NCBI GenBank assembly: GCA_024743275.1
Contig: JANSWW010000003.1
Span: 248,001-312,000, forward strand
Length of the DNA stretch: 64,000 bases
Reading direction: 5' to 3'
Source of the DNA: Alphaproteobacteria bacterium
GTDB lineage: Bacteria; Pseudomonadota; Alphaproteobacteria; JANSWW01
The stretch's first letter is position 1, and every line of letters begins with the position of its first letter. A model generated the notes under the pieces. It had not been told where the DNA came from. It saw only the letters and a program-made list of their open reading frames with translations, and did no database searches. Below, in pieces: positions 25,196-34,499 of the stretch. A program made the translations under genes and the position numbers.

Positions 25196-27871
25196 ATGGT
25201 TGGGCAAGACAGCTTGAAGACCCGCCGGACGCTCACGGTCGACGGAAAAGAGTACGACTATTTCAGCATTCCGGCGTTCAACGCGCTGGGGCATGGCGAT
25301 GTCTCGCGGCTCCCCTATTCGCTCAAGGTGCTGTTCGAGAACATGCTGCGCTATGAGGACGGCCGCACGGTTACGACCGACGACGTGAAGGCCTTCGTCG
25401 AGTGGGCCGCGCAAAAGTCCAACGCCCGGGAGATCGCCTACCGTCCGGCCCGCGTGCTGATGCAGGACTTCACCGGCGTCCCCGCCGTGGTCGATCTTGC
25501 CGCGATGCGAGACGCCGTCGCCGCCCTTGGCGGTGACCCGAAGCGGATCAACCCGCTCTCCGAGGTCGATCTGGTCATCGACCATTCGGTGATGGTCGAC
25601 GAATACGCCACCGCCGCGGCCTTCAAGGGGAATGTCGACAAGGAGTTCGCCCGCAACGGCGAGCGCTACGAGTTCCTGCGCTGGGGCCAGTCCGCCTTCG
25701 ACAACTTCCGCGTCGTCCCGCCGGGCACCGGGATTTGCCATCAGGTGAACCTGGAATATCTCGCCCAGACCGTCTGGACCCGCGCCGACGGCGACCGTAC
25801 CGTCGCCTTCCCGGACACCCTGGTGGGCACCGACAGTCACACCACCATGGTCAACGGCCTCGCCGTGCTCGGCTGGGGGGTCGGCGGGATCGAGGCCGAG
25901 GCCGCGATGCTCGGCCAGCCCGTCTCCATGTTGATCCCGGACGTCATCGGCTTCAAGCTGACGGGCAAGCTGAAGGAGGGGGCGACCGCCACCGACCTGG
26001 TGCTGACCGTCACGCAGATGCTGCGGCAGAAGGGCGTGGTCGGCAAATTCGTAGAGTTCTACGGGCCGGGCCTCAGCGCCATGACGCTGGCCGACCGGGC
26101 GACCATATCGAACATGGCGCCGGAATACGGGGCCACTTGCGGCTTCTTCCCGATCGACGCCGAGACGATCCGCTATCTCACCTTCACCGCCCGCGATCCG
26201 CATCGGGTCAAGCTGGTCGAGGAATACGCCAAGGCCCAGGGCTTCTGGCGCGAGGACGACACGCCGGATCCGGTCTTCACCGACACGCTCGAACTCGACA
26301 TGGGCACGGTGGAAAGCTCTCTCGCCGGCCCGAAGCGGCCGCAGGACCGGGTCTCCCTGTCCGACGCCGCCGCAGAATTCGTCGCCGTGGAGAAGGACCT
26401 TGGCGGTGCCGGTAGGTCTGCCATGGTCGAAGGCGGCAATTACGCGGTCTCCGACGGCGACGTGGTCATCGCCGCGATCACCAGCTGCACCAACACCTCC
26501 AACCCGTCGGTGCTGATCGGCGCCGGCCTTGTCGCCAAGAAGGCGCTGGAAAAGGGCGTCACGGTGAAACCATGGGTCAAGACCTCGCTCGCCCCGGGCT
26601 CCCAGGTCGTGACCGACTATCTCGAGGCCGCCGGCCTGCAGGACAGCCTCGACAAGCTGGGCTTCAACCTGGTCGGCTATGGCTGCACCACCTGCATCGG
26701 CAATTCCGGCCCGCTGAAGCCGGAGATCGAAAAGGCGATCACCGACAACGATCTGCTGGTGACCTCGGTGCTTTCGGGCAACCGGAACTTCGAGGGCAGG
26801 GTCCATCCGCTGGTCAAGGCGAACTATCTGGCCTCGCCGCCGCTGGTGGTGATCTACGCCATCGCCGGGTCCATGAAGGTCGACGTCTTCAACGACCCGA
26901 TCGCCGAAGATAAGGACGGGGATCCGGTCTATATGAAAGATCTTTGGCCGACGAACGCGGAGATCGCGGCCGAGATGGAGAAGTCGATCACGCCGGGCAT
27001 GTACCGGTCCCGTTACGCCAACGTCTTCGAAGGCCCGGAGGAGTGGCGCTCGATCCCGGTCTCCGGCGGCCTGACCTATGAGTGGAACTCCGGCTCGACC
27101 TATGTGCAGAACCCACCCTACTTCGTGGGCATGTCCAAGGAGCCGGGCGAGATCACCGACATCACCGGCGCCAAGATGCTGGCGAAGCTGGGCGATTCCA
27201 TCACCACCGACCACATCTCGCCGGCCGGCTCCTTCAAGCCGGAGACCCCCGCCGGTCGGTATCTGACCGAGCGTCAGGTCCGGCCCCAGGATTTCAACTC
27301 CTACGGCTCCCGCCGGGGGAATCACGAGATCATGATGCGGGGCACCTTCGCCAATATCCGCCTCAAGAACGAACTCGCGCCCGGTACCAGCGGTGGATAC
27401 ACCGTGAAACCGGGCGAGAGCGAGCCGAGCTTCATCTACGACACGGCGATGGAGATGCAGGAGGCGGGCGTGCCGCTGATCGTGGTCGCCGGCAAGGAAT
27501 ACGGCACCGGCTCGTCGCGTGACTGGGCGGCCAAGGGCACCCGCCTACTCGGCGTCAAGGCGGTCATCGCCGAGAGCTTCGAGCGGATCCACCGGTCGAA
27601 TCTCGTCGGCATGGGCGTGCTGCCGCTGCAGTTCAAGGAGGGCGACAGCCGAGAGAGCCTCGGCCTGACCGGCGCCGAGACCTTCGACATCACCGGGATC
27701 GCCGGCGACATCACCCCGCTCCAGGATGTCGATGTTACCATCACCTATGGCGACGGCACCAAGAAGACGATCCAGGTGCTGTGCCGGATCGATACCGCCA
27801 ACGAGGTGGACTACTACCGCCATGGCGGCATCCTCCACTACGTCCTGCGGGACCTCGCCCAGGCGGCATGA
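25196..27871 (+). CDS. acnA: Aconitate hydratase AcnA
   Basis: An 891-residue TCA-cycle enzyme that isomerises citrate to isocitrate in the cytoplasm. The [4Fe-4S] cysteines lie in [10 protein letters not shown] and [12 protein letters not shown]. The substrate-binding [12 protein letters not shown] and the C-terminal swivel domain segment [11 protein letters not shown] are intact, and the length is that of the AcnA/IRP branch. The ATG at 25196 follows AAGGGGAAA; the frame is open 26 codons upstream without conserved sequence. A downstream REP-type element separates it from a RebB-like gene. Confidence 0.97.
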   Translation: MVGQDSLKTRRTLTVDGKEYDYFSIPAFNALGHGDVSRLPYSLKVLFENMLRYEDGRTVTTDDVKAFVEWAAQKSNAREIAYRPARVLMQDFTGVPAVVDLAAMRDAVAALGGDPKRINPLSEVDLVIDHSVMVDEYATAAAFKGNVDKEFARNGERYEFLRWGQSAFDNFRVVPPGTGICHQVNLEYLAQTVWTRADGDRTVAFPDTLVGTDSHTTMVNGLAVLGWGVGGIEAEAAMLGQPVSMLIPDVIGFKLTGKLKEGATATDLVLTVTQMLRQKGVVGKFVEFYGPGLSAMTLADRATISNMAPEYGATCGFFPIDAETIRYLTFTARDPHRVKLVEEYAKAQGFWREDDTPDPVFTDTLELDMGTVESSLAGPKRPQDRVSLSDAAAEFVAVEKDLGGAGRSAMVEGGNYAVSDGDVVIAAITSCTNTSNPSVLIGAGLVAKKALEKGVTVKPWVKTSLAPGSQVVTDYLEAAGLQDSLDKLGFNLVGYGCTTCIGNSGPLKPEIEKAITDNDLLVTSVLSGNRNFEGRVHPLVKANYLASPPLVVIYAIAGSMKVDVFNDPIAEDKDGDPVYMKDLWPTNAEIAAEMEKSITPGMYRSRYANVFEGPEEWRSIPVSGGLTYEWNSGSTYVQNPPYFVGMSKEPGEITDITGAKMLAKLGDSITTDHISPAGSFKPETPAGRYLTERQVRPQDFNSYGSRRGNHEIMMRGTFANIRLKNELAPGTSGGYTVKPGESEPSFIYDTAMEMQEAGVPLIVVAGKEYGTGSSRDWAAKGTRLLGVKAVIAESFERIHRSNLVGMGVLPLQFKEGDSRESLGLTGAETFDITGIAGDITPLQDVDVTITYGDGTKKTIQVLCRIDTANEVDYYRHGGILHYVLRDLAQAA

Positions 27872-27882
27872 CGCCGTCTCGC

Positions 27883-27998
27883 CCCTCACCCCTCGCTGCG
27901 CTCGGACCTCTCCCAAGGGAGAGGTGTCGGAGCAGCGACGATTCCGCCGGCGCCTTGGTCCACCCCCTCTCCCTTGGGGGAGAGGGCCGGGGTGAGGG
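27883..27998. repeat. REP-type palindromic element, short form (116 bp)
   Basis: The element is bounded by CCCTCACCC (27883-27891) and GGGTGAGGG (27990-27998). Inside are two hairpins: ACCTCTCCC/GGGAGAGGT (27906-27914, 27917-27925) and CCCTCTCCC/GGGAGAGGG (about 27966-27986). The two halves are inverted relative to each other and about 40 bp apart. The same two half-elements flank the DUF559 gene at 37069-37419. It lies 12 bp after the acnA stop and could act as its terminator. Confidence 0.85.
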
Positions 27999-28138
27999 GG
28001 CCACTTCGGCGCCCCCACTGTCTCCTTGATTGCCTTGCCCTTCAGCGTAAAACGGCAGTGGTATCTGCCTCTTATAGTGGTATTTTATTTCTTTCTATGT
28101 TACCGATCCGTTGATTCAAGCAGACTTCGAAGATTACA

Positions 28139-28390
28139 ATGGCGTACCCTACAGCCGTGAACAGCCAGATTACCGATTCCGTAACCCAGGGCGGGCCACT
28201 CAGCGACAATGCGGTGGCCCTATGTCTTCTGTTTCAGATCGCCAATGCGGAAAACAGAGCCTACATGCACACAGGGTCTGGAACACTTGTGATTCAAGGA
28301 AACGGGGCGGACAAGGACTGGATTTTGAAGACCTTTAAGGAATGCCAGGACGCTGTTCGAGGAATCAAGCATAGCGATCACGAGCAGTAG
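28139..28390 (+). CDS. Orphan RebB-like R-body protein
   Basis: An 83-residue protein beginning MAYPTAVNSQITDSVTQ. The block N-x-QITD-x-VTQ is the hallmark of RebB-family R-body components, which assemble into coiled, extendable protein ribbons in some bacteria. The following NAVALCLLFQIANAENRAYMHT fits the helical family region; the C-terminal 35 residues (ILKTFKECQDAVRG) are less typical. No rebA, rebC, rebD or second rebB lies nearby. The gene overlaps the convergent nitronate monooxygenase by 13 bp. AT-rich sequence upstream suggests its own promoter. Confidence 0.65.
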   Translation: MAYPTAVNSQITDSVTQGGPLSDNAVALCLLFQIANAENRAYMHTGSGTLVIQGNGADKDWILKTFKECQDAVRGIKHSDHEQ

Positions 28391-29352
28391 CCGGGGCCTG
28401 TTTTCAGGAGCGTTTCCGCTTCGGCGGTGATCCGGGCGACCAGATCGCCGGCCGAGGGGATGTCCCGGATCAGGCCGGTCGCCTCGCCGACGATGACGCC
28501 GGCATTGTCCGCGTCGCCCGCGACGGCGGCGGCGTTGTAGCGCGCCTCCGCCTCTTCCAATCCGTCCCGCAGCAGATCCTCGCGGCCCTGCCAGGCCCGG
28601 GTGAAGGCGTTGTCGAGGACCCGGATGTCGAACTCCGCCGGCCATTGCTTGCGCCGGATGACATCGACAAGGGTGGTCCGGACCGTGGCGTCGCCGTCGG
28701 CCGCCAGGGCGGCATCATAGAAGCCCTGCGGTACCAGCGCCTCCCGGCTCGCCCAGAAGCGCGAGCCCATCAGCACCCCGTCCGCCCCCAGCATCAGGGC
28801 CGCCGCCAGGCCGCGCCCGTCGGCAAGTCCGCCCGCCGCGAGCACCAAGGTCCCGGGGGACTCGGCCCGGCAATGGTCGACGGCCTCGGCCACGAACGAG
28901 AGCGTCCCCCGTTTCGCGCCATGACCGCCGGCTTCCGATCCCTGGGCGACCACGATGTCGGCCCCGGCGGCCAGCGCGTCCCGGATATGGGCCATGGTCT
29001 GGGTCTGGCAGATCGCCACGGCACCCGCCTCCCTGACTTTCGGGACGAAGGGGGCCGGGTCGCCGAAGGATAGCATCACCGCCTTGGGCGCATGGGCGAT
29101 GACCCTGTCGAGCAGCGCCGGTTGGTCGGCGAGCGACCAGGTGATGAAGCCGCAGCCGACCGGTTGATTGCCCGCCGCCTCGAATTGCGCGTCCAGCCAG
29201 TCGCCGTCGCCATAGCCGCCGCCGATCAGGCCGAGGGCGCCCGCCGCCGAGACCGACGCGGCGAGCTCGCCGCCCCCCGCGAAAGCCATGGGGGCCGAGA
29301 GAATGGGCGTGGCGAGCCCGAGGCGCTCGGTCAGACGGGTGGTGATTGGCAT
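28378..29352 (-). CDS. Nitronate monooxygenase (2-nitropropane dioxygenase family)
   Basis: A 324-residue FMN-dependent TIM-barrel enzyme that oxidises alkyl nitronates to carbonyl compounds and nitrite. Visible marks are the N-terminal PILSAPMAFAGGGELAASVSAAGALGLIGGG, the ADIVVAQGSEAGGHG motif and ALMLGADGVLMGSRFWAS, which bind FMN phosphate. The start at 29352 (MPITTRLTERLG) follows GGGAGG; a longer frame adds eleven unsupported residues. The product removes toxic nitro compounds; the neighbours give no pathway hint. Confidence 0.9.
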   Translation of the reverse strand: MPITTRLTERLGLATPILSAPMAFAGGGELAASVSAAGALGLIGGGYGDGDWLDAQFEAAGNQPVGCGFITWSLADQPALLDRVIAHAPKAVMLSFGDPAPFVPKVREAGAVAICQTQTMAHIRDALAAGADIVVAQGSEAGGHGAKRGTLSFVAEAVDHCRAESPGTLVLAAGGLADGRGLAAALMLGADGVLMGSRFWASREALVPQGFYDAALAADGDATVRTTLVDVIRRKQWPAEFDIRVLDNAFTRAWQGREDLLRDGLEEAEARYNAAAVAGDADNAGVIVGEATGLIRDIPSAGDLVARITAEAETLLKTGPGYCS

Positions 29353-29447
29353 CGCGGCCTCCCTAGGCGTGACAGTCGATTGCATATTACCGCCGGGCGG
29401 GCTACTGAGCCAGCGAACCCGCCGCGAGACGTCCCGCAGGATTTCCC

Positions 29448-30734
29448 ATGACCGTACCCTTCTCCGAAGCCTTCAAAGTCTGGGCCCGGATCGGCGTGAT
29501 CTCCTTCGGCGGTCCCGCTGGCCAAATCGCCCTGATGCACCGCGAAGTGGTCGAGGAACGCGGCTGGCTCACCGAGCAGCAATTCCTCAACGCGCTCAGC
29601 TTCTGCACCCTGCTGCCCGGGCCGGAGGCGATGCAACTCGCCACCTATGCCGGCTGGCGGTTGCACGGGGTGAAGGGTGGGCTGGCCGCCGGTCTCATGT
29701 TCGTGCTCCCCGGTGCCGTCGTGATCTTCGCCCTGGCGGCGCTCTACATGCTGTTCGGCCAGGTGTCCTGGGTCGAGGCGGCCTTTCTCGGCATCAAGGC
29801 GGCGGTGCTGATCATCGTGCTCGACGCGCTGCGCAAGATCGCCGGCCGGGCGCTCAACAAGACCTATCACTATGTCCTGGCCGGGTTGGCCTTTGTCGGG
29901 ATCTTCTTTCTTACACTGCCCTTTCCGCTGATCGTGGGGCTCGCGGCCCTGGTCGGCCTGGTGATGGCGCACCGGGCCAAAGAACAGGAGGTCCACGAGG
30001 CCGATCCGCTGGAGGCCGCCGCCAAGCCGAAAACCGTCTCCACCGTCGCGGTCTGGCTGGTGATCTGGCTCGGGCCGCTGGCCGCCCTGTGGCTTACCCT
30101 CGGCGACCAGCATGTCTTGACCCAACTCGGCCTGTTCTTCTCCAAGCTCGCGGTGGTGACCTTCGGCGGGGCCTATGCGGTGCTCGCCTACATGGCCCAG
30201 GAGGTGGTGGACATCTACGGCTGGATGACCGCCGCCGAGATGCTCGACGGGTTGGGACTGGCCGAGACCACGCCCGGGCCGCTCATCCTCGTGACCGAGT
30301 TCGTCGGCATCTTGGCCGCCGCCCGGGATGGGGCCGAGGGGGCGATCTCCTGGCCGATGGCGGTGGCCGGGGGCGTGGTCACGCTCTGGGTCACCTTCGC
30401 GCCCTGTTTCCTCTGGATCTTCGCCGGCGCCCCCTATGTCAGCCGGCTCGCCGAGGCGCCGCGCCTGCGCGGCGCCCTGCAAGGGGTCACCGCCGCGGTT
30501 GTCGGGGTGATTCTCAACCTGTCGCTCTGGTTCGCGTTGCATGTTCTGGTCCCCGATCTCGAGGAGAGATTTGCCGGTCCGGTGCGCTATTACGCCATCC
30601 CGGAGACGGGCCTCGCCTGGGAGGTCGCGGCGCTCGCGGTGGTCGCCGCGGTCCTGCTGTTCGCCGCCAAGCAGGGGGTCCTGCGGGTACTGGCGATCTC
30701 GGCGGTCCTGGGTCTCGCCATCGGGGGGCTCTAA
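29448..30734 (+). CDS. chrA: Chromate transporter ChrA family protein (two-domain)
   Basis: A 428-residue membrane protein of the CHR family with two homologous halves. Half one has FKVWARIGVISFGGPAGQIALMHREVVEERGWL and FCTLLPGPEAMQLATYAGW. Half two repeats this as LFFSKLAVVTFGGAYAVLAYMAQEVVDIYGW and LAETTPGPLILVTEFVG. About ten membrane segments are present. The family includes chromate efflux proteins, but many members have no proven resistance role. The ATG at 29448 is 95 bp from the divergent nitronate monooxygenase gene. Confidence 0.9.
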   Translation: MTVPFSEAFKVWARIGVISFGGPAGQIALMHREVVEERGWLTEQQFLNALSFCTLLPGPEAMQLATYAGWRLHGVKGGLAAGLMFVLPGAVVIFALAALYMLFGQVSWVEAAFLGIKAAVLIIVLDALRKIAGRALNKTYHYVLAGLAFVGIFFLTLPFPLIVGLAALVGLVMAHRAKEQEVHEADPLEAAAKPKTVSTVAVWLVIWLGPLAALWLTLGDQHVLTQLGLFFSKLAVVTFGGAYAVLAYMAQEVVDIYGWMTAAEMLDGLGLAETTPGPLILVTEFVGILAAARDGAEGAISWPMAVAGGVVTLWVTFAPCFLWIFAGAPYVSRLAEAPRLRGALQGVTAAVVGVILNLSLWFALHVLVPDLEERFAGPVRYYAIPETGLAWEVAALAVVAAVLLFAAKQGVLRVLAISAVLGLAIGGL

Positions 30735-30969
30735 CAGTCTGCCCAAGTCGCGCACGCAAGCGTGATGGTCCGTCACCGGCCTGTGACGGGCCGCCTCGGT
30801 GATATGTGCCCATCTTCATGGATGCGGCGCGGAGATGTATCCCCGATCCCATACCCTCCCCGTGCCGTCGTCGTCGTCTCCTCCACGCCGTTGGGGGAGG
30901 CGCTTCGGGGACCCCGTTCAGGGGTCGGCCGGGTCCCGAGATCGGAGGGGGGATCGAAGCGAGGATCTC
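30735..30969. other. Intergenic spacer with GC-rich hairpins, no gene seen
   Basis: This 235-bp gap between chrA and the DUF1223 gene has no supported reading frame. It contains GC-rich self-complementary stretches (for example GGCCTGTGACGGGCC near 30776-30792, and GGGGACCCC with GGGTCCC near 30907-30937) that could act as the chrA terminator. No repeat family shared with the rest of the window was recognised here. Confidence 0.4.
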
Positions 30970-31746
30970 ATGTCTGATCGCAGCATAGCCAGGTTTACGC
31001 CACCCGCGTTGATGGCCCCCGCCTTGACGGCAATCGGCATCTCCTTGATGTCGCTGACCGCGCCGGCCCTGGCCCAGGATACCCGCCCGGTCGTTGTCGA
31101 ACTCTTCACCAGCCAGGGCTGCAGCTCCTGCCCACCGGCGGACGCCTTTCTCGGCGATCTCGCCCAGCGCCGGAACGTGATCGCGCTCGCCTGGCATGTC
31201 GACTATTGGAACTATCTCGGCTGGAAGGATCCGTTCGCGCTGACCGAGGCGACCCAGCGGCAGAGGGTCTATGGCCGGCGGCTCGGCCTGCCCTATGTCT
31301 ACACGCCGCAGATGGTGATCGACGGGCGTTTCGACGAACGCGGCTTCGACCGCTCCGGCGTACAGGACCGCATCGGGGAACAGGCGGACGCGGCATCCCG
31401 GCCGCCGGTGTCCGTGTCCCTGATCCGGACCGATCGGGCGATCACCGCCCGGCTGTCGAGCGCGCTGCCCAGGGAAGAGGCGTCGGTTCTGCTGGTCGTC
31501 TTCGACCGCGAGCACCGCACCGAGGTGAAACGCGGCGAGAACGCCGGGCGGACGCTGATCGACTTCAACATCGTTCGGCGGGTCATCGATCTGGGCGGCT
31601 TCGCGGGCACGGGGAAGGATTTCGAGATACCCGCCGATTCTGTCGGACCCGATCAGGGGCTCGCCCTGCTGGTGCAGGCACCAGATCAGGGCGGTGTCAT
31701 CGGGGCGGCCCAGCTCCTGCCCGGTGCCCGGACGGGCGGCGGTTAG
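30970..31746 (+). CDS. Secreted DUF1223 protein, thioredoxin-like
   Basis: A 258-residue protein with a signal peptide ending in APALAQ (residues 30-36). The mature region begins DTRPVVVELFTSQGCSSCPPAD, the family hallmark, with a CSSC pair at C51 and C54 in a thioredoxin-like setting. It continues with HVDYWNYLGWKDPF and the QMVIDGR segment of DUF1223. It is expected in the periplasm, possibly as a thiol-redox protein; no substrate is known. The start is chosen for the signal peptide that follows; frames further upstream lack coding character. Confidence 0.88.
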   Translation: MSDRSIARFTPPALMAPALTAIGISLMSLTAPALAQDTRPVVVELFTSQGCSSCPPADAFLGDLAQRRNVIALAWHVDYWNYLGWKDPFALTEATQRQRVYGRRLGLPYVYTPQMVIDGRFDERGFDRSGVQDRIGEQADAASRPPVSVSLIRTDRAITARLSSALPREEASVLLVVFDREHRTEVKRGENAGRTLIDFNIVRRVIDLGGFAGTGKDFEIPADSVGPDQGLALLVQAPDQGGVIGAAQLLPGARTGGG

Positions 31747-31819
31747 CGGCGATAACGTGCTTCGCGGCGGGGTCTCTCGCGTCGCAGGAATAGAAGCGCA
31801 CGTTCTGCGTCCGCTCTTC

Positions 31820-31877
31820 TCCCCCCTCATCCGGCTTCGCTGATGCTCAGCCACCTTCTCCCCCGGGGGAGAAGGAG
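31820..31877. repeat. REP-type half element with perfect 22-bp palindrome
   Basis: CCCCTCATCC followed after about 20 bp by a perfect palindrome with arms CCTTCTCCCCC and GGGGGAGAAGG (31854-31875). The palindrome is related in base pattern to those at 27883-27998, 37003-37461 and 57909-57975. It lies between the convergent DUF1223 and HD-domain genes and could terminate both. The rest of this 209-bp gap is GC-rich non-coding sequence. Confidence 0.7.
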
Positions 31878-31955
31878 TACCCTCCCTGGCCCCAATGGGC
31901 AGAGGGGCGGCGAGAGCCGCCGGGAGAAGAGGGGCGGGTAGGGGCGCGGGGCCTC

Positions 31956-32522
31956 CTACCCGGTCACCGCCGGGTCCCAGGGCGTGCGGGCGAAGACCTC
32001 CCGGACCATCGGGACGAAATGGTCGAGATCGCGGGTCGGATAGGCCGGATCGAAGCTGGTCTGATCCCACAGCTCGCAGAAGCGGACGCAGGCGTCGTAG
32101 TTCGGATGGTCCTTGAACTTGTCCCGCCCGTCCGGGTTCTCGCCGACATGCTCGCCATAGTATTTGAGCTGGAACAGCCCGTGATGCTTCAGCGTCCAGG
32201 TGCATTCCTCGCGGACATAGGGGGCGAGGATGGTCGCGGCCATACTGTCATGGTTGAACGGCGCCAGCATGTCGCCGATGTCGTGTAACAAGGCGGTGAC
32301 GATCCAGTCGACATCCGCGCCATCGTCCTCGGCCCGGGTCGCCGACTGCAGGGAATGCCCCAGCCGGCTGATCCGGTAGCCGCCGGCGGCCCCGTCCAAG
32401 AGCTTCAGATGGTCGAGGATCCGGTCGGCGACGCCGGCGGCGAACTTCTCCTCCTCCCGTTGCAGCAGGTCATAGTCGGCCTTCGTGCCGTCGCTCATCT
32501 TGGTGAAGGAAACGGTTTCCAT
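31956..32522 (-). CDS. HD-domain protein, PhnZ/TmpB/MIOX-like candidate oxygenase
   Basis: A 188-residue HD-superfamily protein. The metal-ligand series H56, H80-D81 (LLHDIGD), H91, H113/H114 (TLKHHGLF) and D153 (ELWDQTS) follows the H-HD-H-H-D pattern of the mixed-valent diiron oxygenases (PhnZ, TmpB, myo-inositol oxygenase) better than a simple phosphohydrolase. The spacing H56-H80 equals that in PhnZ; later spacings differ. It lies 97 bp downstream of a PhyH-family dioxygenase on the same strand, the partner seen in oxidative phosphonate cleavage. A stem CGGGTAGG/CCTACCCG overlaps its stop. Start at 32522 follows GAGGGACC. Confidence 0.7.
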   Translation of the reverse strand: METVSFTKMSDGTKADYDLLQREEEKFAAGVADRILDHLKLLDGAAGGYRISRLGHSLQSATRAEDDGADVDWIVTALLHDIGDMLAPFNHDSMAATILAPYVREECTWTLKHHGLFQLKYYGEHVGENPDGRDKFKDHPNYDACVRFCELWDQTSFDPAYPTRDLDHFVPMVREVFARTPWDPAVTG

Positions 32523-32619
32523 TCCGGTGGTCCCTCGATTGTGTGTTCCTAGTGTGGTGGATTTGAAGTTTGTCACATTATCGACGGCGCGCTCCCAAAC
32601 GACCTTCGGATTCGGGACA

Positions 32620-33474
32620 CTAGCGGGTGTAGGTGAAGTCTTCCGCGCCGGCGGCGAGCGCCACTTCCTGAGCTTCCGTCACCCGGTCGTGCAAGTCCAG
32701 ACCATGTTCGCTGAAATCCTCGGTCGCCCCGGCGGCGAGGCGGAAATTCCCGAAATGGTCGCTGCCCCGGACCAGTGTGGCGAATTCCAGCCGGCCCTCC
32801 GGATCGACGTCCGGTCGCAGATAGCGGATCGCGACACCGATCCGCCGGACATCCGACCTGTTGCGACCGCTGGCATGGAACATCCGGCCATGATGGAGCG
32901 CCATCTCCCCTGGTTCGAGGATCACCGGGGTCGCGTCCTTCTCGTCGATGTCGACCGCGATTTCCTGACCGCGGGACAGCATCGCGTTGTCGACCGGACG
33001 GTCGACATGGTCGACGATCATGTTCCGATGGGAGCCGGCGACATAGCGCATGCAGCCATTGGCCTCGGTCACCTCGGAGAGCGCGATCCAGGCGGTGACC
33101 TCGTGATCCGTATGACCCATGCCCCAATAGGTGATGTCCTGATGCCAGCCGACATAGCGCGGCGAGCGCGGTTCCTTGGCGAAGACCTCGACGCCCCAGC
33201 AGATCAGATCGGGGCCGAGCACTTTCGAGACGGCGTCGACGATCCGTGGATGACGGGACAGGTCCTCGGCGAATTTCAGAACATAGTGGGCGTTGGCCCG
33301 GAGATAGTCGTTCAGAGGCTTACGGGGCTTTGGATGATGCGCCTCGGCGTCTTCCAGCGCGCCTCGGAAATGGCTCACCTCGTCCGCCGTCAGGACCGGG
33401 ATCGGGAAAGCGAAACCATCGCGCCAATAGCGCTCGGCAAGACCGTTGTTCGGGGCGGCGGACATCATGGTCAT
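32620..33474 (-). CDS. Phytanoyl-CoA dioxygenase (PhyH) family Fe(II)/2-oxoglutarate oxygenase
   Basis: A 284-residue non-heme iron oxygenase. The facial triad is HxD at H111 and D113 (GWHQDITYWG) with the distal histidine near H200 (RMFHASGRNRSDVRRIG), followed by the 2-oxoglutarate-binding arginine. PhyH-family enzymes hydroxylate many substrates; PhnY and TmpA of phosphonate catabolism belong here. The adjacent HD protein and divergent LysR regulator support a small catabolic cassette. ATG at 33474 follows GGAAGGAG with 7-nt spacing; the frame upstream is unsupported. Confidence 0.85.
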   Translation of the reverse strand: MTMMSAAPNNGLAERYWRDGFAFPIPVLTADEVSHFRGALEDAEAHHPKPRKPLNDYLRANAHYVLKFAEDLSRHPRIVDAVSKVLGPDLICWGVEVFAKEPRSPRYVGWHQDITYWGMGHTDHEVTAWIALSEVTEANGCMRYVAGSHRNMIVDHVDRPVDNAMLSRGQEIAVDIDEKDATPVILEPGEMALHHGRMFHASGRNRSDVRRIGVAIRYLRPDVDPEGRLEFATLVRGSDHFGNFRLAAGATEDFSEHGLDLHDRVTEAQEVALAAGAEDFTYTR

Positions 33475-33578
33475 GCGGCAACTCCTTCCTGATCGCGGCT
33501 CAAGGACCATTTCAAACTCGCTTATGAGCAATGCCACATAAATCTCCAAAAATCGGATTGGCATGATAACTTCAGGTT

Positions 33579-34499
33579 ATGAAAAGCATGAAGCATCGCC
33601 TGCCGTCCCTGAACGCGCTGGCCGCTTTCGAGGCGGCGGGACGGCTCGGTGGTTTCACCCGTGCGGCGGAGGAATTGAGCATCAGCCAGCCGGCGGTGAC
33701 CCGGCATATCCGGGGGCTGGAGGCGGATCTCGGGGCGCCGCTTTTTATCCGCGCGCATAACAAGGTGTCCCTGAGCGATCCGGGATTGCGGTTGTGGCAT
33801 TCGGTCAACCGGTGCCTGTCGGACGTCGCGGATGTCGTCCAGGCGATACGCGAGGATACGGAAGCCCCACCGTTGGGATTCGCGACCCATTCCGGCTTCG
33901 GCCAGCAATGGCTGATGCCGCGCATCGAATCCCTCCGGACCGCGCTTGGCGGGCGGCCGATCAATCTTTCCATCATGGACGGCGACCGGGAACTCAATCA
34001 GGGCAACTTCGACTGCGCCATCCGCCATGGCGGCGGCCGCTGGCCCGGCCAGCAGAGCGTCCGCTTGATGGATGAGGTCGTCGTTCCCATCGTCAGCCCC
34101 CGCTATCTCGAGGCCCATCCGGATCTGGCCCGGGCGACGGCGGAGGACTTCGTCACGCAGCCGCTCATTCATATGGACGAGGGGGACCGGCCCTGGATGA
34201 CCTGGTCGGTGTGGTTCCGCCATTGCGGGATCAGGCTGCCGGTCCGGCAAATGCCGATCCGGTTCAACCACTATCCGCTGGTGGTGCAGGAGGTTCTGGC
34301 CGGCACCGGGGTCGGCCTCGGCTGGCGCCCACTGGTCGACAGCATGCTGGAGACCGGGGCTTTGGTCGCCGTCGGTCCACAGGTGACCAGTCTCGAGTCC
34401 GGGTGGTGGCTGACCTGGCCGAACGGATCCGCGGACCCGGACCGGGACCGGGTCCTCACCTGGTTGCGGGGCGAGATCGCGCCCGCCGGAACGATTTAG
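33579..34499 (+). CDS. LysR-family transcriptional regulator (GcvA-like)
   Basis: A 306-residue regulator. The N-terminal winged helix (LNALAAFEAAGRLGGFTRAAEELSISQPAVTRHIRGLEADLGAPLFIR) covers residues 10-60, and a periplasmic-binding-protein-like effector domain of the GcvA branch covers 95-300 (LMPRIESLR, HGGGRWPG, ISPRYLEAHP-like VSPRYLEAHP). It is divergent from the PhyH gene with a 104-bp spacer, the standard arrangement for LysR control of a neighbouring operon. Its stop overlaps the next convergent gene by TTAG. Confidence 0.92.
   Translation: MKSMKHRLPSLNALAAFEAAGRLGGFTRAAEELSISQPAVTRHIRGLEADLGAPLFIRAHNKVSLSDPGLRLWHSVNRCLSDVADVVQAIREDTEAPPLGFATHSGFGQQWLMPRIESLRTALGGRPINLSIMDGDRELNQGNFDCAIRHGGGRWPGQQSVRLMDEVVVPIVSPRYLEAHPDLARATAEDFVTQPLIHMDEGDRPWMTWSVWFRHCGIRLPVRQMPIRFNHYPLVVQEVLAGTGVGLGWRPLVDSMLETGALVAVGPQVTSLESGWWLTWPNGSADPDRDRVLTWLRGEIAPAGTI

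Noticed and set aside
24947..27325. A 792-codon minus-strand frame opposite acnA
   Set aside because: It mirrors the aconitase coding sequence, which has all catalytic motifs; the antisense product has no recognisable domain and biased composition.
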